From Chloromonas sp. AAM2 (lineage: Eukaryota > Chlorophyta > Chlorophyceae > Chlamydomonadales > Chlamydomonadaceae): a stretch of DNA of 26,030 nucleotides. Under the pieces are notes generated by a model. That model was given only the letters and a program-made list of their open reading frames with translations, was not told the DNA's origin and did no database searches. The position numbers and the translations under genes are program-made. Positions 1 through 10,000 of this stretch are shown piece after piece; within the stretch, counting starts at the first letter, position 1, and each line of letters starts with the position of its first letter. The stretch spans positions 9,360 through 35,389 of the forward strand of contig QAXH01003817.1 of the NCBI GenBank assembly GCA_004335635.1, given 5' to 3'.

Positions 1-65
1 GGGGGGCAGGCAGCGGGGAAAAGGCGGTCTGCAGGGCACCAGGTGCGGGGGGCAGGCAGCGGGGG
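1..65. repeat. 46-bp tandem repeat at the window edge
   Basis: The G-rich string GGGGGGCAGGCAGCGGGG starts at position 1 and recurs at 47, giving a 46-bp period with about 1.4 copies visible. The array may continue to the left. It lies in or next to the transporter gene, most likely in an intron. Confidence 0.6.
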
Positions 66-1319
66 CCGCGGTGTAACACATGACGCACCAGTGAGCGCCA
101 CAGCTTGGTAAGCGAGATCACGAAGAATTGAAAAGATTGGATGCATGGCCCAATAACTGAAGATCAATGCTATGCCCCAGATGGTTGGCCCAAGAATGCA
201 TCCCCAACGTCTTGAAAATCAAGGATGCTTGAGCAGACCCAGGTGTGCTGCGTTGCTGATGGTTTGAACGCCAGCGCCACCTCAGAAAAGCCCTGCGTGA
301 TGATTTGCTCTGAAGGGATGCAGAGCAATGGGAGGCCCTAAGCCCACTGGGGCTGCACGACAGGCCCAGCTAGAGCGGTAGCGGTAGGTGGTCTTGTACC
401 TTGAATGTGAGCAGTGTGGTGACTAGACGCCAGTCCGCCATGGCGTGTGCGCGCGTCATGACCAGCAGGGGCAGGGCCGCCACGAGGGTGGACACGGAGT
501 CAGCGATGACTGTGAGGGACAGCGGGCCTGCACAGGGCGCAGGGCAAACATGTGAAAAGACCCAACTAGCCGTTCAGCCTGTCGGACCCTTATGGACTGG
601 ATGTGCTACAACATTCAGAGGCAGCGTTCTTGAACAAACAGGTGATTTGGGGCTGGAGGAAGCTGTAGCCACCAATCGAACATGAATGGGTGTGTGCGGC
701 GATACATGGAGCTCAAGTCTAGAACGTAGGAATGCTGCACACAACGAAGGCACACAAGGCCAGAAGCGTCGGATACGCACTACGGCCTGATGCGCTTGAT
801 TTTTGCTCCTCCGTCATACATCCCTGTGAAGATGTGCTTTCTAACCCTAACTCTAACCCTAACCTGTGAACATGCTGTTGATCACGCACCGGGATTGAGC
901 TGAACAATCCTGGCCAGCACCCAGAAGAGAACCTGCATATCCGTGAAGCAGCAAATCTCATCGTCTATTAATGCTTAGCGTCCTAGCCCACAATACCCTG
1001 ACCATTGTTCATCCTCCGCTCATTGGAACAGCTGCGGGATCAGTTTTGGTGATGCAGTTGACATGTGCTTCTGGACGTCATGGACTGGTGTTGACAGGGA
1101 ATGTATGCAAGTTGTAATTGCCAGGGCGACCAAGCCAGCTGGACACATCCCGTGTAAGGGACGTGCACCTCGCTGTTGGTGTGAACTTACCATTATGATG
1201 GCTGAGCCGAAGCCTGCCAGTCCTTTGACTATGCCACCCGCGAAGCAGGCAGTGCACACCACCAGGTATGCGCACATGGGCGGGCCTAGGTAGGCTTCTG
1301 CAGCTTCTGATTGGCCCAT
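1..1319 (-). CDS. TauE/SafE-type membrane transporter, 5' part (cut by window edge)
   Basis: Three exons join in frame: 1191-1319 (phase 0 end, donor GTAAGT), 890-932 (acceptor CAG, donor GTGCGT) and 400-527 (acceptor CAG, donor GTACAA). The start ATG at 1319 follows an in-frame TAG. The first exon reads a hydrophobic helix with GGIVKGLAGFGSAIIM, the glycine-rich first-helix signature of the TauE/SafE (DUF81) family. Exons 2 and 3 add further hydrophobic segments, including LVAALPLLVM. Known members are multi-pass transporters linked to export of sulfite, sulfoacetate or other small organic anions; the substrate here cannot be told. About 100 residues are visible, so half or more of the protein lies beyond position 1. 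A possible next exon at 1-28 (acceptor CAG) reads T-A-F-S-P-L but is too short to trust. The gene diverges from the plus-strand gene at 1596. Confidence 0.72.
841..864. repeat. Interstitial telomere-like (CCCTAA)n stretch in an intron
   Basis: CTAACCCTAACTCTAACC is followed by CTAACC, that is, almost four units of CCCTAA with one degenerate unit. It sits in transporter intron 2, 26 bp downstream of the donor at 889. TTAGGG-type telomeres occur in some Chlamydomonadales, while many other green algae have TTTAGGG or TTTTAGGG. The stretch is short and may be chance or a repair scar. Confidence 0.5.
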
Positions 1320-1595
1320 GTTGCCAACCAGGTGCTAAAAGGCTAACTGCTCAGGTATGTGCAAATGAACTGCAGTCAATGGCCATGGCAGGTGCCTGCC
1401 GCACTTGGCCTGCAGTTATTGGAAAGTTCCGAATTGTGAGCACACTCACCTCATGTCAACCAGGCACATGCCAACCAGGTTACCAGAATTCCAAGGTTTT
1501 GGCAGATTTTGAGCAAAAAATGTGAGGCACAGGCCGGCCCGTCGCAGCTGGTATCCGTGCACCGTGCATGCAGCACGTAAACGCTACTCGTGGCG
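1320..1595. promoter_or_regulatory. Divergent intergenic region shared by the transporter and the 921-residue protein gene
   Basis: Only 276 bp separate the two predicted ATGs, so this stretch should hold both promoters and both 5' untranslated regions. The octamer CAACCAGG occurs three times on the plus strand (1325-1332, 1457-1464, 1472-1479), the first lying 5 bp upstream of the transporter ATG. I see no clear TATA box. The promoter role is inferred from position only. Confidence 0.4.
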
Positions 1596-4500
1596 ATGCG
1601 CGCTCCAAAACACAAATCTCGAGCAGATCTGGCACAGCGGGGTGCAGGGAAGAGCCCAGAAGAGGCAGCCCGGGCTGCAGTCACTCAGAGCTTGATTGAC
1701 GCCCTGAAAGATCTGCAGAGCCGGCCGGATCCGAGCCAGGATGAGCTTGCATCAAGAGCGTATGAGAAGCTTCACTTTGACTTTCCGGTAGGTGTGATCA
1801 TGGGCAGTGCACTGGGCATGGGCATGCAGTTGGGCCGACATGACTGAATGGCGTGATGGAGATGGGGCACATTACTTCAGCAGCTGCAGCCATTGAGCGT
1901 CAGACGTCTGCTGCGCACATGCAGGTGCTTTCCACTATGGAGGTGGACGCTCTTGCAGCATCCATCAGGTAGTTTGATCTGATAGAAATACAATCTGCTC
2001 AGCCAGATCTCGTTATGCTTGACGCACAGCCATCTGCAAGCTTTTGATCAGATGCATGCTGTTTCTTAAACTGCTGCGCAGGAGCCGCCTTGAACTCAAG
2101 GGTAGCACTGAGCTTCCAACCTTATCCCACAAGCTCGTCAGCAACGTGACTCAAGCAGTGCTGCACAGCACTAAGCCTGAGCAGACACGCCAGAATAGCC
2201 ACGATGAAGCCAGCACCAATGCTCTTGGTAGCAGCTCTGGTGGTGGCGTCACCCAGGCAGCAGCAGCTTCTTGGCAGTTGCTCGAGGTAGGTCCTTGTGC
2301 GTGTGTGGTGCATGTGGCTTGGTTACCATGTACCCTGTCACCATGCTACTAGGGACATGCCACAGTCAGTGAGTCGCGGCTTGTGCCCATGACTGAGCAG
2401 GAAGGGCTTGTCACCCTGCTGTGGCGCAGATGTCTCACTCAACCAGCGCTGAGCTGGCCGCCTCCTACCAGCGGCTGAGCGCAGTGCTGCTGCTGCAGCT
2501 GACCAACAGCGCACTGCAATTGCCAAGGGAGGAGCTGTGCCTGGCGCTGGCTGGGTATGAACCCGAGGGCCAAGGAAACCAGCCGCAAGACTTGTCAGAC
2601 TCCGCGCAGGGGCTCGAACAGCAGCAGCAGGTGCAGCAGGGAGTACATGATGTGATTGATCAACTGAGTGGTTCAGACAGGCTGCCAACGGACAATGAAG
2701 GCAGTTCTCAGCCTGGTGCTGGTGGACTGCCATCTGCACATGCAGTGCCCACTGCGCAGTCCACTGATGGAACAATCGCACTGCAGTTGGTCAACAGTGC
2801 AAGCAACGGTTGCCTGGCATTGCAGCACGTGCACCAGGACGAGCTTGTGAGCAGGGCAGAGGAAGCGGATGCTCTGGCCAGTTCTGAAGACGATGATGAC
2901 ATTGCCTACGAGGCGATGGAGGATTATGAGGCGGTTCCACGCGAGGCATCACATGGAGCCATCAACCCTCAGCGATCACATTGCTTGCCAGTGTTTCGTC
3001 CATCGGTAACTCACCAGCTGCAGCTGGGAAATGGCAGTTTGTTCAGCCAGCGAGAACTGGCTGGCTTCAGACAGGTCACAGCTGCGCCTGGCTGGCCCAG
3101 CAGCGGCTTGCACGGCTCAGCAGCAGCAGTGTCAGACTGGGATGCTGCCCTCCAGCGGCTGCTCCATCTGGCTCAGCCAGAGCACCTAGCCACACTGACC
3201 GTGCCACTTTGGCATAACACGGCAGCACCAGCTGATGGCAGCAGCCAACTTGCCCAACCTAGCCTGTCTTCAAGAGTGGCACAGCAGACCCCTAACAGCT
3301 TTTCACTGCACGATGGCATTGGCAAGCCCACCTCGCCCCAGCCTACGCCTCAGGCTGCAGTGCTAGCGAATGGTCGCGCTTCACCCCATGCGACACCTCC
3401 AGCACCGGCAGCCGCAGAGCTGCACTATCTGTGGGAGGATGCGGATGTGCGCGGTGCGCTGGTGCGGCTGGTGCGTACGCTGGGTGTGCACGAGTGCAGT
3501 GCGCGGCTGCAGCCCCTGCTCAGGGCCTACCTGGGAGTGGCGGTGGAATGGGTGGCAGCAGCTCGGCCGGGGTGAGACACTCGGATTGAGAGTGGCCGGC
3601 GCAGCTGGCAATGTCACTGATCCGAGCACCATCCTTGACTCACATACACCAGTACTGCAACTGCCACTGTTCGCCAGGAGCTGACCTCGCACCATCCTTT
3701 CTTATTCTGGTAGCTGTGAAGCAGCATGAGGACACTGATACAGCCACGGCTATCTCAAAACATGGACACTTTGTACCATTCCGTTTTCTTGCTTGTCCAG
3801 GTGTGCGGAAGCTCTCCTGGCGGGGGTCTGGGACGCACTGGGTGCCACGCGTGTGGCCGCCATGCCCAAAACTGCCCGGGCAGTGAAGCGGAGCGGTGCC
3901 TCAGGGCCGGTGCTGCTGCCTGAGGCGCGTATGGCTCTGGCCATGGTGGTGCAGCTGGCGAGCAAGGTATGGCATGGGACAGGGAGCTACTTAGGCTCAG
4001 CTGACACAAAGATTTGGCAATGAATAATGACACGTGACAGCTGTGAACACAGTGGAGCAAGCGAAATGGTAACAAGAAGAGGTGGCCGCAGAATGGAAAG
4101 GGCCTTGCTGGAAGGGCTGAGGTAGAGGGTTGCATCGTGGGGCTCACGATTTCAGTCACACCGGTTGAGCCTAGTCAAGTGCCGGTAAAGCGCTGTTGGT
4201 GTAGTGTTCATTGCCTGCACCTGCTTGACTGTTCTGTATGCAGTTGCATGGCAGCATGTCGGGGCGTGCCGCTCTGTGGCGGGCCGTTCACGCGCACCTG
4301 CTGCCGCTCATGGACCGCTGTCTGTCAGACGTGGCGGCGGCAGCAGCAGCAGCAGCAGGCAGCACGCAGCTACCATCAAGCCAGGCGCGGCAGGACTTGC
4401 TGGATTCCTTGGGTCTGGCATGCCAGGTGGGAATCTGAACGTGCGTTTCACTGATTTGCCGCAAGTGCGTGTACACATCACATCGCAGTACACAAACCAA

Positions 4501-5895
4501 TCTCCGGATGCCGACTGCCAACATGTCTGCAGGTAGTTCAGTACTACCTGGAACAGCGGCCCGGCGGTGGTGATGCAGCGGGGACTCTGCAGGGCGCGGG
4601 TGCGCTGCGCTCCCTGTGTGCGCTCCTGCCCGCATTGGCAACGGAGCCGGCAGCGGAGCCCCTGAGATGTGCACTGCTGCTGTGCTGCTCCAGCAGCAGG
4701 GCGGCAATGTCATGGGCGCTGGCTGTGCCGGGAGTCAAGCAGGCGCTGGAGCAGCTGGTGCTGGCTGATCCAGCCAACTGTGCTGCTCCTCATGGTGTGG
4801 TGTGGCAGCTGCTGCTGCAGCAGCACACCAGTGACTGTGGGGGAGTAGCTGGGAAGGGTGGTGCGCTTGGGCCTGGGCGAGCGGCAGCTGAGGAGAAGGC
4901 AGGCGGGGGCGAGCGATTGGAGGTGCTGCTGCGAGGAGCGGCTGTTTGTAAGGAGCCAATACAGGTACGGGCAGGTCATTGGGCAGGTCTGTCACCCCGT
5001 TTCGTTGGCATCCAGGCGGGACATTTGCGAGGCCCTGTTTGCAATGTTCCGAAGTGATCGCAGGCGCCAAGCGTACAGGAAGTGTTTGGAAGGGACGTCA
5101 GTGAGAAACGCACAGGCTGCGGAGTCACAGCCTAGTTTCAGATGTTCATGCTGGCATGGTTGTGAAAGGCAGCACTGCGAGGTGTAGCACTGTTGCCTGC
5201 AGTACACACTTGACAGGATTTGGCATTAATCGTACAGCTGCACATGCGCATCATCGCTGCATGGTTATCCTGCACTGTCAGTGGACGTACAACAGGTTGT
5301 GACGAGGTGCTGCTGAAGGCATGATCGCATGACGTCACCAGCGATACATGGTATCTGCAGCACGGTCAAGTCCAACGACTTGGGATGTTACACCAGTATT
5401 TGGTCGGATCATGTAGCATCATTCGCACCTCTGTTGAATTTGTTTTCACCTTCTTGCTCGTCTTCTGAAGTCTCTTGGCTTCATTACATGCAGGTGATGC
5501 TCCTACACGACAGTCTTCAGCTGCTGGCGCGCATGTGGCGTGCATGTGATCGCAGCAGACGCATGCAGTTCTCTCCGTCCATGTCGGGCGCCATGCGGGA
5601 TGCTCTGGGTCGCCTCAAGGCACAGCGGGCAGCCACTCGCTTATCACAACCACACACAAGCAAGGACATGACCCATGGTGCCAGTGCACAAGTGAACATG
5701 CATGGTGTGGGTGGCAGTGATGTTGGGGATCCATCTGAGAAGGATGCGAATGGTGGTTGCCACACTGTGGTGGATGACGGTGATGAGGCCGGTCACTCGT
5801 TGGTGGCCTTGGCTGCGCTCCAGGTGCGGCAGTGGGAGGCGGGCAGCGCTGCAGTTCTCAAGGAGCTGCTCACGTCAGCAGGCAAGGCGGATTAG
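1596..5895 (+). CDS. Unrecognised helical protein of about 921 residues, eight exons
   Basis: Exons: 1596-1787, 1925-1968, 2082-2286, 2430-3571, 3801-3966, 4244-4426, 4533-4964 and 5494-5895. All junctions are GT-AG with matching phases and the total is 2766 nt. The ATG at 1596 follows an in-frame TAA at 1578. I do not recognise the family. The N-terminus is basic (KHKSRADLAQR), then helical to about residue 147. Exon 4 (residues 148-528) is largely low complexity, with Gln runs and an acidic patch near residues 298-312 (SSEDDDDIAYEAMEDYE). Residues from about 505 to 790 are Leu/Ala-rich amphipathic helices that could be HEAT- or ARM-like, interrupted by eight alanines at 614-621 from a GCG/GCA microsatellite. 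The last exon has one helix pair, a polar linker and a C-terminal helix. No signal peptide or membrane segment is apparent. An adaptor or scaffold role is only a guess. Confidence 0.72.
4332..4359 (+). repeat. Coding GCG/GCA trinucleotide run (poly-Ala)
   Basis: A GCG GCG GCA GCA run inside exon 6 of the plus-strand gene encodes eight alanines. The six GCA/CAG units make it a likely length-polymorphic microsatellite. It keeps the frame. Confidence 0.7.
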
Positions 5896-6564
5896 CCTGA
5901 GGACTCGTGTTCGCTTTGGTTGTCCGTTGTTTGAGATCAGATTCGTGCGGGAGTCTAAGCAGAAATGCAATCAGCAGACGTTAAGCTCACGCTCACGCCA
6001 TAGCATGTACACTAACCCTCTACTTACAAGGAGGGAGTGCACACCACCATGAGCGACTGTGTCGATTAATTGCCACGAATTTTGACGGCTCACAAGCGTC
6101 ACTTTCTCTGTCTTACTGGTCGTTCATATGCAGGCCTCACTATCTGTCAGAGGCATGTGCCTGCCCCTAACATGCTTACTAACGGCGGCTACTGCAGTAG
6201 ACAGTGCAACAGAGTCCGGTACTCTGCATGACTTTACAGCCCATGTTCTTCTACTTGGCATGGTCTTCTACTTTACATGTCTATGGTTGGCAATTGCAAA
6301 GCTTTGGGATCTTTCCGCAGAGTTGTGTGGCCTCTGTGAGAGCCCTTGACCTGCCATTAGCATGCTGACAGAGCAAGGCCGTCCTGAGGCTCTAGAGGCC
6401 GTCGTAATCAGCTCTGAGCAAGGATGGGCAGGGAAAAGCAGGGTTCACGCGCAAGAAGAGCCTGCTGGACTGACGGTGCCACCGTGCCAGACGGAGGTGG
6501 CAGACGGTTTACAGACTTGCGGCAAGTGCCAGATGTCTCAGCACGTTATGGCCTTGAACAGAGC

Positions 6565-6569
6565 TTACA
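6565..6569 (-). terminator. Possible TGTAA polyadenylation signal for the WD40/EF-hand gene
   Basis: On the minus strand this reads TGTAA, the usual poly(A) signal of chlorophyte genes, about 455 nt downstream of the stop at 7025. A second TGTAA lies at 6509-6513. A pentamer is weak evidence by itself. Confidence 0.25.
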
Positions 6570-6646
6570 AGGTTGGGTCACAGAGTCCTGACTGTGTGCA
6601 TAGACATCCCCGTTGCCAGGAAGTATTCGCAGAGAGAAGCTGTACA

Positions 6647-6698
6647 TAGGGCGTGTCTAATACTTCCCGGAGTAGGGCGTGTCTAATACTTCCCGGGA
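6647..6698. repeat. 26-bp tandem duplication
   Basis: Two nearly perfect copies (6647-6672 and 6673-6698) of a unit that starts TAGGGCGTGTCTAATACTTC. The string GGAAGTATT at 6619-6627 is inverted relative to AATACTTCC in the repeats, so a hairpin is possible. Such ends can be remnants of transposon termini, but no partner end was found. Confidence 0.65.
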
Positions 6699-6766
6699 CC
6701 TACGGTCTTGGCACCATGAGGTGACAGCTAGGACTGTCGTGCGGTGCGCATTGTTCTTAGGAGACA

Positions 6767-6819
6767 ATTGATGACAGACAGTCATACGCTACAAATTGAT
6801 TGATGACCGACAGTACGCT
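6767..6819. repeat. Imperfect direct repeat, 32-bp period
   Basis: ATTGATGACAGACAGTCATA (continuing CGCT) at 6767-6790 recurs as ATTGATGACCGACAGTACGC (continuing T) at 6799-6819. The second copy lacks three bases. It is non-coding and lies just downstream of the WD40/EF-hand gene. Confidence 0.5.
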
Positions 6820-7024
6820 CGCCATTCCGCTTCATCGCCTTGCCACAGTGGTGGTCAATCTGCCGCCTGTAGTTGTGAGCCTCCCACCAGTAGCCGTGGA
6901 TTGTGCGCCCGTGTTTGTGACCCGCCCATCCTGCGCCACGTAACGCAGTGAAATCAGTATTTTTCAACATGCGAAGGAGTCAAAACATGGCAAGGAGTGG
7001 AGCCCGTATTCCATAGTATAAAAC

Positions 7025-10000
7025 TCACGTATACACGTAGTATGTTAAATGACGCACCTTCCTCCCAGGGGATCCTTTGCGACCATTGCCGCGCTGTCGA
7101 CGAGGTTGTTGTGTCGCTGCAATAGCCTCAGCCGCAAGGTGCCCTTGAGCTCGCCTTGCCATCTGAAACTGCTCTAACCACAATGCGTTCGGGACATCGT
7201 CGTCGCTGCTGTGCTTGTCATCAGAAGCAGACTCGCTCGCCAGATGTTCGCTACTACTCCCACTGCTGCCGCTTCCCTGGATCGGGTTCCAGCTGTCGTC
7301 GCTAGGCGGACGACCTTGCCGCGACTGGCCGCTCACGCCACCGCACTGGCTCCACGCGGAACCGGGCCTGCTATAACGCCCACCGGGCCCAAACTCCTCG
7401 GGCCTGCAGGTGCATAGGATAGCGAGAGATGAGTTAATAGGCAAAGCGACTGGTACTGTGCAGCTGCATCTAACATGGGCTTCGGTCTCGACTATGTGCC
7501 ACTCACGCACAGGTGCCACAGTTCACCTGTGCACCCTATGTGCCAATATGAACGTTTCCTGGCCTCAAGTGTCACTTTACATGCAGCCAATGACACCCGG
7601 ATGGTTGTGGGTGGGGCCCTGACGTTGCAGTCGACATGAGAGTCAAAGTACCTCGATGACACCCGTGTCTTTCAATTCTTTCAGTTTTTGCAACACCCCG
7701 TCAGGTGCATCCGTGACCGAAAGCCACAAAGATTCCAACGTACCTCTCTTTCATGCGCATTGATTTGACATGGCGCAGTCGATCGTGATGAGATGCCACC
7801 AACACGCGTGCGACGTCATCCGGAGCTGTGGTGGGCCGCGATGCGCCAGTGCCCCACTTGCCAGACACACTTGCGCGCTGCAGCATGTTTACCCTGGATG
7901 CCCTCCGGGACGGACAGGATTCCAACGTGGGCGACTCTAAGACAATGTTGACTTTGGATGCACGTTGAGACGGAGACACCAAGGATTCCAGCTTTGTAGG
8001 GTCAAGTGATACGCCAACTCTGGACATGCGTTGGACGGGTTGCTGCTCGGGACCGCGCAGACAGGGATCCAAACCCGAGGCAAGCTTGTCAAAGGTCCTG
8101 GACATGCGGTTGGATCGAGCCGAGATTAACGGACTTCCTCCAACCGCCGAGGGCCGGCGTTGGTAAGCCAACGCTAATGGCTGCCATGGTACTGACGGCT
8201 GCCGTTGCTGATACTGCATCTGTTGCGGCTGCTGGCCATGTCGAGGCGGTGAATCTGGGCCGCTGTTGTCTTCAGCACAAGACACAGGCGAAGACACTGC
8301 CTCGTCAAGGCCTGTTCGCTTCGGCGGTGCTTTTGATGTCTCGAGTTCGAACAAATCCCTTGCATCCAGGTCGTACGCTGTGGTTGAGCGCCAGCTGCCG
8401 GGTGAGTCCAGGAGCCACACGCATGCCCCAAACTGCCCCACAAAGGCTCCCTCCATACTCCAGAGGCTCACGGTCCGGTCCATGGAGGACGTGAGGACAA
8501 AATCACCTGGGCGGATTGAGGGGTGGCAGCCATTAAGACAGTGCAGAGGCCAGACGTTGTGAGAGGTGATACGCATTGGGTCGTGCGCGAGAGAATGGCA
8601 TTTGTCGTACAGTTGCGTTTTGCGTCTTGATGTCTAAATGAGTGACGCTACATAAACGAAACTTGTGAAACAGGTGGAGACCGCAAGCACAGCAACAAGA
8701 ACCCTGCACTCCAAATCTAAGCAGCCTTAATAGCACAGCACGTCACAAGTGCGCTCGTGCAACAGCGCCAAACTCCCTGGCAAATGGATGACGCTCACCC
8801 TCCTTGACGTGCACCCAGTCCATGCTCGTGATGGCTGCCTTGTGTGCACGCCACAGTGCCCGCTCAGGCACCAGCTCGCGTGCAGCAGCCAGGTCGGGAA
8901 CTGCCTTGCCTGTGAACCTGCTGATGTCCCACACCTGCAGCCACAGGAGACTGAACAACCTGTAGCCTGGTGCAAACAAGCAAGGTTATGCAGATATGCA
9001 AGGATCAGAATACGCGAACACTAGTTCCCAGTACCCTGCCTGCAAGTTTACTGAGTTCCAGCCTGACTACCCGCCCGCCATCGCAGATGAGCCTGCCTTA
9101 AGCGCCCCGCAGCACTCACCTTAACGATGCCTGATGCATCGCCCGTTGCAACGGCCTGGTTCTCTGGATGCACGGCCAGTCCCATGACCGTCTCGCCCGC
9201 AATGTGGCCGGTGAAGAGCTCCAGGAGGATGGAGTGCGAGGCGGCGTCCCACAGCCGCAGCCAGCGATCAGCACCAACCTGAACCGCCAGAGACAGGCCT
9301 GGCATTAGGAGGCCTGGAGGTGCAACAGTCTGACTGTCATTCGCATTACTCCGATACTGGCAAGGGAGCTGCTGTTAATTCACCGCTTCGTTTCCTCAAG
9401 CTTTCTTAACCTGTTTGTCGGCCACTCGACGCCAGTTGACTCTGCTTTGAGCTGTGCCCAAGTTCTTTTCATTTGATTGCCTCTTTGTCGCTGCGCTGCC
9501 TGAAGTCGGCTCTTGCCACCTGCACTGGTGCACACACTGCCTGCAAGGCCGTGCTCATTGAGGCGCCGGATCTACACCCTCACAACACCTTGCCTGTCAA
9601 CCCTGCTACTCACCGTTACGAACACGTGATGCAATTTCCCCGAAAGGAACTGGATGCGCTCGATGGCCTGCTCGTTCATGGGCAGGTCCTGGTGCCCGGG
9701 CGGCGTCATGCGCTTCCTGAGCGTCCCGCTCTCCATGTTCCACGCACACACCTCCCCGTCGTCCGCAACGCTCACCAGCTGGTTGTTGCACATGACGGCC
9801 ATGTCGAGGATATCCGCCTGCAGTTGTCACAGTAAGTCACGGAGTTTGAGTCGACAAGGACCACAGATAGCCTTGCAAACTGTTCATGCTGATCGAACCT
9901 CTGCTGAATAGAACCATCCTAGTGAGGCGGCTTGACACAGACCGCAGTAGCTCGACACGCTTGAAACTGTTCGCACTCATTGAACGATTGCTGAACATAA

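Larger units (their letters stand above)
5896..7024. other. Convergent 3' intergenic region
   Basis: This 1.13-kb stretch lies between the plus-strand gene stop at 5895 and the minus-strand stop at 7025. It should hold both 3' untranslated regions. Small open frames at 6128-6349 (one hydrophobic helix) and 6362-6649 have no splice or start context that convinces me. It contains two local duplications listed separately. Confidence 0.5.

Noticed and set aside
401..685. Plus-strand open frame over the transporter exon
   Set aside because: The minus strand here has an exon with correct phase and family-like hydrophobic sequence; the plus frame is its shadow.
6128..6349. Small plus-strand frame with one hydrophobic helix
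   Set aside because: It has no start context, no partner exons, and lies in a convergent 3' region.
6782..6970. Minus-strand frame reading GHKHGRTIHGYWWEAHNYRR
   Set aside because: It looks protein-like, but no gene structure supports it. The alternative frame that would extend the WD40 gene is a separate, weak case reported above.
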